From positions 1-30,590 of the forward strand of contig JAOXYB010031064.1 in assembly GCA_028565635.1 (NCBI GenBank): a stretch of DNA of 30,590 bases, given 5' to 3'. This DNA is from Phoronis ovalis (taxonomy: Eukaryota; Phoronida; Phoronidae). Of the stretch, positions 1 through 10,042 are shown in pieces. Each line of letters begins with the position of its first letter. The stretch's first letter is position 1. The translations under genes were made by a program, and so were the position numbers. Below the pieces are notes generated by a model, which saw nothing but the letters and a program-made list of their open reading frames with translations, made no database searches and was not told the origin of the DNA.

Positions 1-337
1 TCATCCAGAGGTATTTGAACATCCATGGGTTCCAGGATAATTCTAATAGGTCTGGATATCCAACTATTTCTTTGTGCCTTTGCTAAAAGGCGATTCTAGT
101 TGTATATGTATTTTGTTTCACATCTAAATAGATAAACTGACCAAATCACAAATAGCAGCATTTATGATTATAATACCCATATGACGCACAAACTGTGAGA
201 CCAATTAAATAAATGAAAAATTTGCTTATAATGCTATTCCAATAATATCAATGATAGATCTAGTTAACTGTTTAGGTTGTGCCATGTATTTATCTGGAAT
301 TGTTAATTTGATCTGTTCACTAATGTTCTTTTTACAG
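1..337. other. Intron sequence at the left edge
   Basis: No exon with splice sites and a FARP-like reading was found here. The stretch ends in a pyrimidine-rich tract and an AG at 336-337, the acceptor for the first FARP exon in the window, so it is most simply the end of a FARP intron. The frame beginning at base 2 is open for about 12 codons with no recognisable similarity. Confidence 0.6.
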
Positions 338-3300
338 GAAAATCTTCACAAATTAATAGAGTTGCAAAGAGATTTGATTGGGGTTGAAGGATTAGCTCAG
401 CCATCAAGGGTATGTTTATTTCCATATGTACACAAAATATTCACTTTGAATAATGACCCATAGAGACACTTATTTTCAGTTTCGCCCAAAAGTAGTCGGA
501 AACTAAATGAGTTCAAGATTTTTGAGGTATTTTTGGAATACTGGATTGCTTTAGTAAGGTGATTTCAGCAGCTTATCAGTAGTCACAAAGAAGCTAACAC
601 AAGCTCTTATATCACATTATATAACGGTCTAATGTTTGTAGCATTTCATGCGAGAAGGATGCTTACAGAAATTATCAAGAAAAGGTTACCAGCAGAGAAT
701 GTTTTTCCTGTTATCGGATATGTTAATCTACACAAGTCGCACCGCTACACCTGCCTTACAGTTCAAAGTTCATGGACAGTTACCACTCAGGGGAATGATT
801 GTAAGTCAGTTAAATGTTACTCGTGTATGGGCCGGGGACACAGGGAATATAAGGAAGTATGATAAATTAACCACTGTTTATATAACTACTAAAACATCTG
901 GATTATTGCTGAATAAAATTAAAATAGATTTGTTAAAAGGAACGGTAAGACCACAGCGAAAATTTGTTGGTTTATTACAGGTGTTTCTTGTATGACTTAG
1001 AATCATTTTGTGTTTTCTGTCAGATTTCAAATCCATTATTTGTAGGTGTTTTTTTATAGTATTGTTTTCAGCGTTTCTTTAATCACCTCCTCATGTCATA
1101 AGATTAATATTCATTAATCCAATCTGTTTGCTTAGGTTGAAGAAACTGATGAAAAGATGGCTGTTGCTAATAGTTTTACCATCTATGGTGGAAACAGGTG
1201 CTTGTTGGTAGCAGCTAGGTAAGAATTGTACATGTTTATGAATAACAGGTATTAAAATAACTGTCTCATGACCAGAAAAATGAGGCTTTGCCAGGCAGAA
1301 ATTGTGACTGTTTCAATATTGAACCCATGTTACACAAATCTTTAGTCCTATTTACCCAAATATGGTTTTCTGAAAGATATATTTCGTATCTATGTTTATC
1401 AGGGTTGGTTAATATTTACTTGTGGATGTATAAAATGTAAGAATGCTGAAAACCTTTATTCCTTTATTCTAGTTCTCAAGAAGAGAAGGATAAGTGGATG
1501 GAGGACTTGAATAATGCTGGTCGAGCTGCTAGAAATAAAGTCACTGAAGCTGGAATCAAATTCCAAAGCATGAGAAACAGTGCAAGTAAGTAGTATGGGT
1601 ATATTCTACAGCAATCTCAAAATCCCAGTCCAAGTCAGCTCTAAATCTATTGTTGTTATAATGTTTATATGAGACTTGCTGCTACTAAATCCATTACCAA
1701 ATACAACATTAAAAATATTTGTCAACTCTTATTATTTTTGCACCATGATCATTTGGAAAATTGTTTAGAATGGAAATATGACAGCAGCACTGGCTGCAAA
1801 AAAGATGTAAACTTTTTTGCATTGTTTTAAAATCCTACTGTCAAGTTACGCGCAGATCACATTGATCCTGGCACCATCTAGTGGGTATCAATAGTGAAAT
1901 ATACATTTGCAACAGAATTATTAGGAAGGCTTTGTTACCTGATATGCTCGATTTCAATCCATTTTTGTACATCATCTGTATGGCAATACATGTTTAGTAG
2001 TGGACTGCTGCCCAGGCTTAGAACTCCTTTAACTGTAGTAGATGATGGTGACCAAAAAAAAAATCTAGTAATAATATAGATAAATTCCCAAAAAGACTAA
2101 ACACACACTTCCATGAAATCAGTAAATACCCTATGGTACAATAGTTTTTGCATACTTCACTGAAAACATAGTTGTTATAACTAACCTGATGATTTTACTT
2201 TGACAGCCATTTTGCTCTTCTGTTCTTCAAGCACCTACTGAATCTACTCGCATAATGTGGTTATACTTTATATAATGTTCATCTTTTCATGTTAAGGTTC
2301 AACAGAAAATGTGGATGGAGACGAAATCCAACCTCCAGTTGAGAAACAAATACAGCACCGTGCAAATACAACGATGCATGTGTGCTGGCATAGGAACACA
2401 AGTGTTAGTGCTAAGGACCATCAGATTGCAATAAAGGTATGTATCTTCCATGTTACTGTAATTTGGTGAAGCTCCTTTGTGTAAAATGTATGGTGTAGTT
2501 TGTCAAGTACTTAGCTGTGGTTAAAGGAAACATCTTCCAAATTCTTGTTTCTGTGTTCTACAATAATAAATATGAGATAATTCTTTCTTGTAAATTTTGA
2601 AATAAAATAGGAATTTCCAGTTATGTTTGTTATTGTAATATGAGCCTAGACATCAGTTAGTCAGGTTGTGGAGACTATATCATAGTATCTGTGTACCTTC
2701 TATTTGTTCTAGTTGGCTAGTTGTAAACGAGTTGTAAATTAATGTTTTTTTCAGAATCAGCTGAGTGGGTATTTACTTCGAAAGTTTAAAAACAGCAGTG
2801 GCTGGCAAAAACTATGGGTAGTCTTCACGAACTTCTGCTTGTTTTTCTACAAGACTTTCCAGGTATGTTGATAGAATGCACCTATTCCAGTAGGCAAGAA
2901 GATATTACTGTACGAAATGTGACCTAAAATAATCCCTCTTTTGCTAAAAAAGTAGACAAAACTGCCCTGTGGAGAATCTTGGATCACCTTCTGAAATCTG
3001 TTTTACTACATAACAGTTTTCAGATATAGTAGTAGGCAAAGCTGCATCACTTGTATGTAGTAGGATGGAGCATTCCTGTACAGTGGTAACTATAACCAGT
3101 AAAACCAACAAGTTACCATTGCTGATGCGTGCAAAATGCTGACAGTGTACTTTATATTTGTAGGATGATTTCCCTCTTGCTAGTCTGCCATTGTTGGGAT
3201 ATGCTGTGAGCACGCCGAGTGAAGAAGATGGCATACATAAAGATTATGTATTCAAATTAATGTTCAAAAATCATGTCTACTTCTTCAGAGCTGAAAGCCA

Positions 3301-3674
3301 GTACACTTATGAGAGGTAGGTTAGTGGTTTGTGTACTTATGAGAGGTAGGTTAGTGGTTTGTGTATAAACTTCGACGAAGTGGTACATACTGATGCATTT
3401 GTTGCCTTGACTACCTGGGTAAACATGTGTTGTCATCAGACAGTTTGTTGGGTTATATAGTTAAAAAAATTTGATTATGTAAATTATTTTCATTAAAATT
3501 TCCCGTGGTGCTTGAGCATTGTGTGCTTTTTGAATTGATTGTCTTCGGAGCTTTTGTAACTTATTTGAAATACTTGTTCTTTGTAGATGGATGGAAGTCA
3601 TAAACAGTGCCACACACCATGCCAGACGAATGCGCATGTTCAGTCGAATGGAAAGCCAAGTAGCAAATGAATGA
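338..3674 (+). CDS. FARP1/2: FARP1/FARP2 orthologue, C-terminal eight exons (PH1 and PH2 domains)
   Basis: C-terminal part of a FERM, RhoGEF and pleckstrin-domain protein; in vertebrates these are membrane-associated exchange factors for Rac/Rho GTPases in neurite and dendrite growth and plexin signalling. Coding exons: 338-409, 642-800, 1136-1218, 1473-1585, 2297-2436, 2755-2862, 3164-3315, 3587-3674. All have AG/GT borders and compatible phases and join into 304 residues plus stop. Exon 1 is the DH-PH1 linker (HKLIELQRDLIG). Exons 2-4 are PH1, with QQRMFFLLSDMLIYTS and a C-terminal helix Trp in KWMED. Exon 5 is the inter-PH linker, with the family motif MHVCWHRNTSVS. Exons 6-8 are PH2, with SGWQKLWVVFTNFCLFFYK, KDYVFKL and the helix Trp in RWMEVI. 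The FERM and DH exons lie left of the window. An invertebrate single-copy FARP is likely, so I do not choose between FARP1 and FARP2. Confidence 0.95.
1868..1886 (-). promoter_or_regulatory. CTCF-like motif in a FARP intron
   Basis: The minus strand reads CCCACTAGATGGTGCCAG, matching the CTCF core CCACYAGRKGGCGC except T for C in GGTGCC. It lies in the intron between 1585 and 2297. CTCF is conserved across bilaterians, but binding here is inference from the motif alone. Confidence 0.3.
3305..3364 (+). repeat. Exact 30-bp tandem duplication over a FARP exon-intron border
   Basis: Bases 3305-3334 are repeated exactly at 3335-3364. The unit contains the last 11 bases of the penultimate FARP coding exon, the GTAGGT donor and 19 intron bases, so there are two identical donors at 3316 and 3346. 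Use of the second would retain 30 bases starting with an in-frame TAG at 3317-3319. Confidence 0.95.
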
Positions 3675-4760
3675 ATGTCAAGAGTTGAATAATTTCGTAA
3701 ACTCTTGATATTTCCAGCTGCCTAACTTAACACAAGATGTAATGTTTGAACGAAAAATGGAATGGTTAAACTTTTCTGTGTACTGCAATTGGCATGTGTA
3801 ATTTCTGTTATAAGGGTTTCAAATCTGAGTGTTGCCTAGGATATTGTCTCACTGCTGGGTTGCTGTTGATTGCATGCTGGGAAGAATATTCAGTATTGTT
3901 TGTACAACGAGCAACTTTAAAATGGCAACTTTTCCAACTTGGACACCATTTTTGTGAGCAATGATTTTTGCAGTTAGTTATTAGAGAATCTGTGTGCAAG
4001 TAGAACAAAGTAGCTGTCCTCATGTAGTAAAAATAACGACCAACATATTAACGAACCCAACTGCTCAAGCGTTTGTAAATAGGGTATACCATAAACTGGT
4101 TGTAAATATTAGAACATAGTTACATTTTGACACTTTAGTCACCTGAAAACATGAAAATGGAAGTTTAAAAAGTTCTTTACTATATTGTCATATTGGTTAT
4201 GTGATTATGATGCTTGCAGATCAACTTTATTTGTACTGTGGACTACAGTCTACTGTTGGACTACTGTTAGTTCGATTTCCTGACATTCAGATAATGTATT
4301 TTGTACAGTAATTGACTGACATATAATCGCTGGCACAGATTTTCATTGTTTTGTTTTTAAAATCTGAATTTGCAAGTATTAGTTTTATTTTATCTCACAT
4401 ATATTGAAATCACGAAACAATCGAATTGTAATCATGCTTTCTGTAAGGCTTTTTTCAGCCAGAGTTGAAAGGAAAGGTGTGAAAAAGGATTTTCGAAAAT
4501 TGCTTTATTTCAAGCTAATGCAGTAATTTAAACAAAATTAGATGGTCTGGCATTACATGCTGTTGACCATATTGTGTTGGTGTGTAAGCATTTATGTTTC
4601 GAAAAGAAGCAGTTGTTTGATAAGTAGGAAAATTGTGTTATCTAAGCATTGCTTAATTAATCAGTGATTTAAAACATCTTGAAATAGTGATAGGTAATTT
4701 TTACGGATAAGTTGTAAAAAAATTAATGTATTCTGGTTAATTCCAGGGTAGTGTATTTTC
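3675..4760 (+). other. FARP 3' untranslated region
   Basis: AT-rich, noncoding stretch directly after the TGA at 3672-3674, with no splice-like borders or credible coding frame. It ends near an AATAAA at 4761. The antisense frame at 3808-4023 shows no protein-like features. Confidence 0.7.
4074..4108 (+). promoter_or_regulatory. Pair of Pumilio-type elements in the FARP 3' UTR
   Basis: TGTAAATA occurs at 4074-4081 and again at 4101-4108, both matching the PUF-protein consensus TGTANATA, 27 bases apart and in sense orientation. Such pairs can mediate translational repression or mRNA decay. The UTR is AT-rich, so chance occurrence is possible. Confidence 0.35.
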
Positions 4761-4766
4761 AATAAA
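4761..4766 (+). terminator. Candidate polyadenylation signal of FARP
   Basis: AATAAA, about 1.1 kb after the stop codon, followed by a T/G-rich stretch near 4790-4803 suited to a downstream element. Confidence 0.55.
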
Positions 4767-4785
4767 AAACAATTATATACTGTAT

Positions 4786-5391
4786 ATAGATTTGTTGTTT
4801 TGTGAAATATAGACGACAAATCTAAGCCCAAGACTTCGTATCATATATAATTGTGGAAAATATTAGGTATGCGTGTTGTGTGAATAACAAGTAAAACACT
4901 GTTGTAAAAGTCTAAATGTCTGTTCAAGAAGGTTCCTTTTTAAGGGTGTTTTACGTCATTGTTTTTCATTCGGTACCCGGGGACCACTCGTGCAAATGCA
5001 GGTAATAAAAACGCGTGAAAAGTAGAAAAGTCGGTATAGTTTTTAACCTTGGTCTCAAATATAGGGATAACAATACAAAAATAAATTAGGTTCAAGTAGT
5101 TTTTCCAGTTTGGATATCTAATTCAAAATACTAAATTTTGAAAAATATTCAGTTCGATTCGAACGCAGACAATCCTGTTGCAGTCCGGGTTGTTACTTTC
5201 TGATGATACTGGCTCGATAGCAAACCAGATTATTACAGTAAAATTCTTGCAACAATTTAACAATAAAAAATCATGCATGTATATTTATACAAACCAGTTA
5301 TAAATTTTCAACTTTGCCCTTCACCGTCAAAAGAATGCTATTCAAATTTGTACATGTATTTGGTGGGCTTGGCCAATTATATATTTCTTAA
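4786..5391. other. Intergenic space between convergent genes
   Basis: AT-rich region between the predicted 3' ends of FARP (plus) and the secreted-protein gene (minus). I see no exon, RNA gene or clear mobile element in it. Confidence 0.5.
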
Positions 5392-5397
5392 TTTATT
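5392..5397 (-). terminator. Candidate polyadenylation signal of the secreted-protein gene
   Basis: TTTATT on the plus strand reads AATAAA on the minus strand, about 145 bases past the stop codon at 5541-5543. In AT-rich DNA this is modest evidence. Confidence 0.4.
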
Positions 5398-5540
5398 ATC
5401 AGTTGATTAGTAGCTTTGTTATCCTTTTGGATAAAATAGTACAAATTTTTGATATTTTTAATCTTGTTTCTTCGTTTAAACAATTCTAGTGAACTTTCTG
5501 TAATCGTAGTCATAATATAATCCGGTACGGTGAGTACCGA

Positions 5541-8500
5541 CTATTCACATCTATAGGAGTAGACACCATCTTTACATGCTGTTCCACTGGGACATTTTAC
5601 ATTCGCACAGTCATCATCATCTACAAAAGATGGACGAGTATTGAGAACATGCACTAAAACATCTGACTGAAGCTTTCTACACACAGAAGGATGGATACAA
5701 AAAGTTAAATATGACCAAGTTAGTTTTGAATTTGTTCTTATAAAATAATACATAATTGCATGTCTTCTAAAAATATCCGTATTCTTTTGTACATTACTAT
5801 CAAGCAAGTACTGCAACAAGCGTACGGCCTTTTGTTAAAAAAATGAAAAAATAGAGTATACCACGTTTCAGTTTATTTTTTAAACTTTCTACACAAACTG
5901 AAATAAATAAACTGAAAAGTAAATAATTTATCGGATGTATTACATTTGTTTTTCCATTTTTTTATAATTTATGATTTACAATGTTTTGCTGATTAAACTT
6001 TATATTCATTTAATTAATTATTCTTACTTCTTTATTATTTACTCTGTATTTGGATATATTCCCCATTTACAGGGTGACACGAAATAATCAGAACTCAACA
6101 CTTTTAGAGTATTGCCACTTTTTTTATTTCTATTTCAGCAGTATAACAACTTAAATTTTCTCAAAAATTGAATTCAATTATGCTTCAATATTCCAATTTT
6201 TATACTTGTTTTTTTTAGGATTAGCAGGCAATATAGACGTAGCACTTTGATATGGTTCAATTTCTTCTAATAGTTTAAATTAATTAGGCCTGACTCAGTT
6301 AAAGATTTGTAACAGCATGTGAGTTTGTAAAAAATATCAACTGTGGAGTTGAAATAAACCCTGAGACTTATTATTGTATGTTTATGTAAACAAGTTGATT
6401 TTAATAAATTCTTTTCTGAATGGACTAAAAATACTCCAAATATGTATATATTTTTATTTTTGAAATCAGAACTAACCTTTTAGCTAGAATAGATTTAATA
6501 AGTTATTAAAAAATTTTAAAAGGCTTTTGTTGAACAGTCACAATTTCATAAAAAGTGTGTTGGGTGTGTCACCTGGTAGTAATATTTCTGCGTGCTAACT
6601 TTACCTCTAAAATACAGCGTTAATCCATTGTTTGGATTTGGTGTTTGGCAATGTGTGTCGTGAAGTAAATCTACGCCGAACACATTCTCGGGGCCATATT
6701 GTGTACTGAAGGAAGCTAAACAAAGTCCGTGACCTATGCTAAGGGATGACTGGCAGTCACAGTTATCATCATCAATAAGCAAGGAAAATACACCGTGTTC
6801 TATTCGATACTGGAAACTGTCTTGGGTGGACTTGGGAGGAGTACCTATAAAGGGTAAACACCATAAATAATCATACACAAAACAATAGCTGTTGCTAACA
6901 CGTTGCTCCACGTTAAAACGTGATGGGATATATTACTTGTTGTATTCTTACCTACCCAGTGAAATTTTATAATTTGTCACGTGATCCAGATTATTGATAT
7001 GCATCACAAGTTTAAATGATGTTAGAAATCTTGCTATAGTATGGCATTTCATACTTTACAGGAGGTGCATGGAAACCATGATTTTAACTTACCTTGTTAC
7101 GGTTCTATAGATTTCAAGGAAAATGTTAAACTACATTCAAACCTGCAGATCAGCTAGATAAGGTTTGGCAAAATTTTACCTTTAACTACTTTTGGCATCC
7201 ACGGGGTTCCATCTTTGACAAGCCCAGTGACGTGGTCACGAAGTGCTCTCCAGACGGCATGAGCAACACTGTTCTGGGACTGAAATTTCCATCTGAAATT
7301 TAAAGAATCTTACCTTTAGTATTAGAAGGAAAGTTTAAAATCCTTGGAAGTTTTTCCTTTTCTTAATTACAGTGACTGCTTGTACGTTATAATGCATATT
7401 TTTCACATAGAGAAGTCAGTCAACAAAAATTGGCGAACAAACATAAAACGTTTGTATGGCGTAATCGTCATACAGCTGCACAGGTTGTCAAACTGGCAAT
7501 TACCAATAAAACACAAGCACTGTAACATGCCCAGATTATTTTACCATATCAATTTATCTGACTGACTGACTGACTCTTGGCGAGTTTCGATCGAATCAGT
7601 CAGTGACCTTTTTCAAAAAAGTCAGCGGTACATGAAATGCCGAATTAAAAAAGGTACATAAAACATCGACTATAGCAAATCAATTTAGAATACCTTTCTC
7701 CCTCTATGATCGCAACTATTTAAAAAATGGGGATCTGCATGGAATATTACCTGTATTGGTTTCCTGCTGAATCAACACCCAGCATTTCGCTGACATCTTC
7801 TCGTAGAATTGATGGCAATCTTCCGAAGCAATAGGGCGCATCGGGATCACACAAACCATATTCATCTGCAAGATAAAAACTTTATTCAATTCTGGCGATG
7901 CACGCAGTTTTTGTTTTCCATACTTATTACATTAAATAAATTTATCTAAATTCACAGCAGGGTGTCTATTTGTGTTATAGTATATCTATTTTTACGTTTT
8001 AGTTATCGAGTTTCATTTCTTTGAAACTGGACTTTCTGTACAAAATTGTGTCTCTTTGTAGCGTTAGCTAAATGAAACATAATAACATCTTTGTCTGTAG
8101 CGCGATTTTTCACCAGTTATGCATTAGGATAATTAAAAAGAAAAATGATTATTTCTCGGTACTTATGTATAAAGAGATTGGGTAATTGCAACGGTTCTTG
8201 CAACGTGTATAAAAAATAAAGAGATAGATGAAGATGAACTCAGAAATAGTGAAGAAAATGACAATTACTATTCATTTTCTGATACCTTGTATCTGATACC
8301 TATGTATCGTTAGACACTACACATCAATGTTTACCTTGCAACACATCTTCAACATTTCCCGGCCACGTTGATCCAGCTTTAAACCACCAAAACGGACGCC
8401 ACGTCGCGTTGTCAATTGAGACTACTCGATAAGCGTCTAAAACAAAACGTTTATAGAGACAGATGATAAGCACGAGGTGATACGATAAAAATAAAAATAT

Positions 8501-8835
8501 GTATGTATATAACACAAGGTACCTGTGCGACAAATTCGATGATATTTATAGTAAGGCTATTAACTTGGTGATAATGTACCTTTATTATAAGTCATTATGT
8601 TTTCTTTCTGTTGCAGTTTCTCGATGGCGTTTGTTAATTTATCCACGGATGTTTGCAGGACGTTTACAAGTTCCATCACTGCGTCTGCAGACTTTGAGCA
8701 GCATGAAATCTGATCTACAGTGTTCTCCCCTGCAGGGCCAACATTTTCGCCTTGAATATCACCGATTGCCGCAGAAATGTGACATGCTGCGACAAGTAGT
8801 AACACCATACTGATCATGGAAAGGACGAACTTCAT
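5541..8835 (-). CDS. Secreted protein: coiled coil, six-cysteine domain, FOLN/EGF-like tail
   Basis: Six exons on the minus strand: 8835-8580, 8436-8335, 7865-7751, 7292-7180, 6844-6605 and 5620-5541. Borders are all GT-AG, intron phases are 1, 1, 2, 1, 1, and the product is 301 residues. Residues 1-23 form a signal peptide (basic start, then FVLSMISMVLLLVAACHISA). About residues 38-80 look amphipathic with heptads (VMELVNVLQTSVDKLTNAIEKL), a likely coiled-coil oligomerisation region. Residues 86-275 form an apparent globular domain with an aromatic cluster (WRPFWWF), GLCDPDAPYCFG, an acidic DDDNCDC turn, GHGLC and HDTHC. Its six cysteines would suit three disulfides. Residues 276-301 (DDCANVKCPSGTACKDG) resemble the first part of a follistatin-N/EGF-like module but stop after four cysteines. 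Reading through the last donor gives a different tail ending at 6546. I do not recognise the family; extracellular location is inferred. Confidence 0.85.
5866..5917. repeat. Inverted repeat in the last intron of the secreted-protein gene
   Basis: TTTCAGTTTATTT at 5866-5878 is complementary to AAATAAACTGAAA at 5905-5917: a 13-bp perfect stem with a 26-base loop. It may be the relic of a foldback element. No target duplication was identified. Confidence 0.6.
7563..7612. repeat. CTGA microsatellite with an adjacent inverted copy
   Basis: Tandem CTGA/ACTG units near 7556-7576 are followed at about 7594-7606 by the complement (TCAGTCAGT), so the stretch could fold into a short hairpin. It lies in the intron between 7292 and 7751 of the minus-strand gene. 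No function is suggested. Confidence 0.5.
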
Positions 8836-8882
8836 CTCACTTTGTATTTTGATGTGCGCGTGTGGTAAATGTTGTTTTGTTA

Positions 8883-8897
8883 ACTCCCTTTGGGAGT
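8883..8897. promoter_or_regulatory. Perfect palindrome near the start of the minus-strand gene
   Basis: ACTCCC-TTT-GGGAGT, a 6-bp perfect stem with a 3-base loop, 48-62 bases upstream of the ATG at 8835. It could be a leader-RNA hairpin or a repeat fragment. Confidence 0.3.
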
Positions 8898-9030
8898 CTT
8901 ACTGTACCGTTTCATATACGTAAACACTACAGTCTGGTCATGCAGTTCAAAGTCTTCTTAATATTGGATGATATTGATAAGTGAAATAAATAAGGCTATT
9001 CAAACCGGCCAAAGGCTCAATTTTATATGC

Positions 9031-9046
9031 TCACTAGATGTCGCAC
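9031..9046 (+). promoter_or_regulatory. CTCF-like motif, imperfect
   Basis: TCACTAGATGTCGCAC matches the CTCF core except T for G within GGCGC. It is the first of three related motifs in the divergent region. Confidence 0.25.
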
Positions 9047-9244
9047 AAACCAGCTGTTCAACAACTGTGTGTACATTTTATTCTCTTTTCCTGGAAACTA
9101 AATTTTATAAGATTTGCATTTCTCGATGCCAAAATATTTATAATAATGGTATGGGATGTCTCGTTAACATCAAATCTCTGTGTAGATGCAACAATTATTA
9201 ATTAATATTTCTGATAATACCAGCCCTGTTTATTGCCACTTATA

Positions 9245-9260
9245 CCTACTAGATGGCGCT
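9245..9260 (+). promoter_or_regulatory. CTCF-like motif, best match
   Basis: CCTACTAGATGGCGCT matches the CTCF core (CCACYAGRKGGCGCT) at nearly all positions. It lies about midway between the two divergent start codons, where an insulator or promoter-proximal site would fit. Confidence 0.4.
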
Positions 9261-9598
9261 TTGCTGTTGCAAATATTGTGTTTCTGTCCTTGCAACTTTT
9301 CCTGGGAATATCGTATTTTACTCAGTATCAACAGTTTTATAAAAAAAGTATCTTGGTGCTTCATTATAGAATTCTCCCTCTGTATGTACAAAAATAAGAG
9401 AATAAACATCTATTGTGTTTGTTCTGTTTATCCAAAAAGTTGGGGGTTTTAATCACCTTTAATTACAGTATGCACTCGTGTTGCATTTATGATTAAATTA
9501 TGATGTTGGAAGTTTGCTACATTAAATTTTTTTGGAAAGTCACAATGTTGCGGCATTGAGTTAGTCATCAAAAATCTTACTTTTTTGTATGAGTCATA

Positions 9599-9614
9599 TT
9601 GCCACCTAGCGTAC
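9599..9614 (-). promoter_or_regulatory. CTCF-like motif, minus orientation
   Basis: The minus strand reads GTACGCTAGGTGGCAA, which keeps CTAGGTGGCA of the CTCF core. It is opposite in orientation to the two motifs at 9031 and 9245. Confidence 0.3.
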
Positions 9615-9847
9615 AGATTGAAAACTACTCGACTTTATTAATCGGCTTATTTTAATATCTCCAATAAAAATAAAGAAAATATTGATATTTACGTCAACCA
9701 ATAAGTATTATGCCAGTCCATTATGTCCATTTTAAACACTAGTTGAACTTTTTGTAGCAGGATGCATATGCATAACTAACTGAACAAATAATAAGTGTCG
9801 CTTGAATAGCACATTTGGGTGGAGTACAATTTAAGGTCACTTATTGA

Positions 9848-9852
9848 CCAAT
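9848..9852 (+). promoter_or_regulatory. CCAAT box upstream of the SEA/mucin gene
   Basis: CCAAT in the context GACCAATCAG, which fits the NF-Y consensus, about 190 bases upstream of the ATG at 10043. No convincing TATA box was found. A second CCAATAAG-type sequence lies near 9700. Confidence 0.3.
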
Positions 9853-10042
9853 CAGGAGGCTTCCCGTAGAATGCCTTTGAAATACATGTCTATCGTTGTT
9901 AGCATTGTATGGTTATAGACGAGTGCCTTAACTGAGTAAAATAGAAGAAATTAAACATTATATTTCTGGATTATAAGATGGATTTAAGTTTATGTTATAA
10001 TGTAGGTTTGATAGGATAGCCACAATACCATCATGAAAGACT

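Larger units (their letters stand above)
8836..10042. other. Divergent intergenic region
   Basis: This 1.2-kb stretch separates the start codons of the minus-strand secreted-protein gene and the plus-strand SEA/mucin gene, so it should carry both promoters and 5' leaders. Apart from the CTCF-like motifs, a CCAAT box and a small palindrome, I see no gene. The open frames at 8968-9201 and 9186-9452 are not protein-like. Confidence 0.55.

Noticed and set aside
632-862. Second frame overlapping the PH1 exon
   Set aside because: It is a shadow of the FARP exon 642-800, whose frame matches the PH domain.
5140-5170. TTCGATTCGAAC sequence resembling a tRNA T-loop
   Set aside because: No acceptor or anticodon stems could be built around it; no tRNA gene was found elsewhere in the window.
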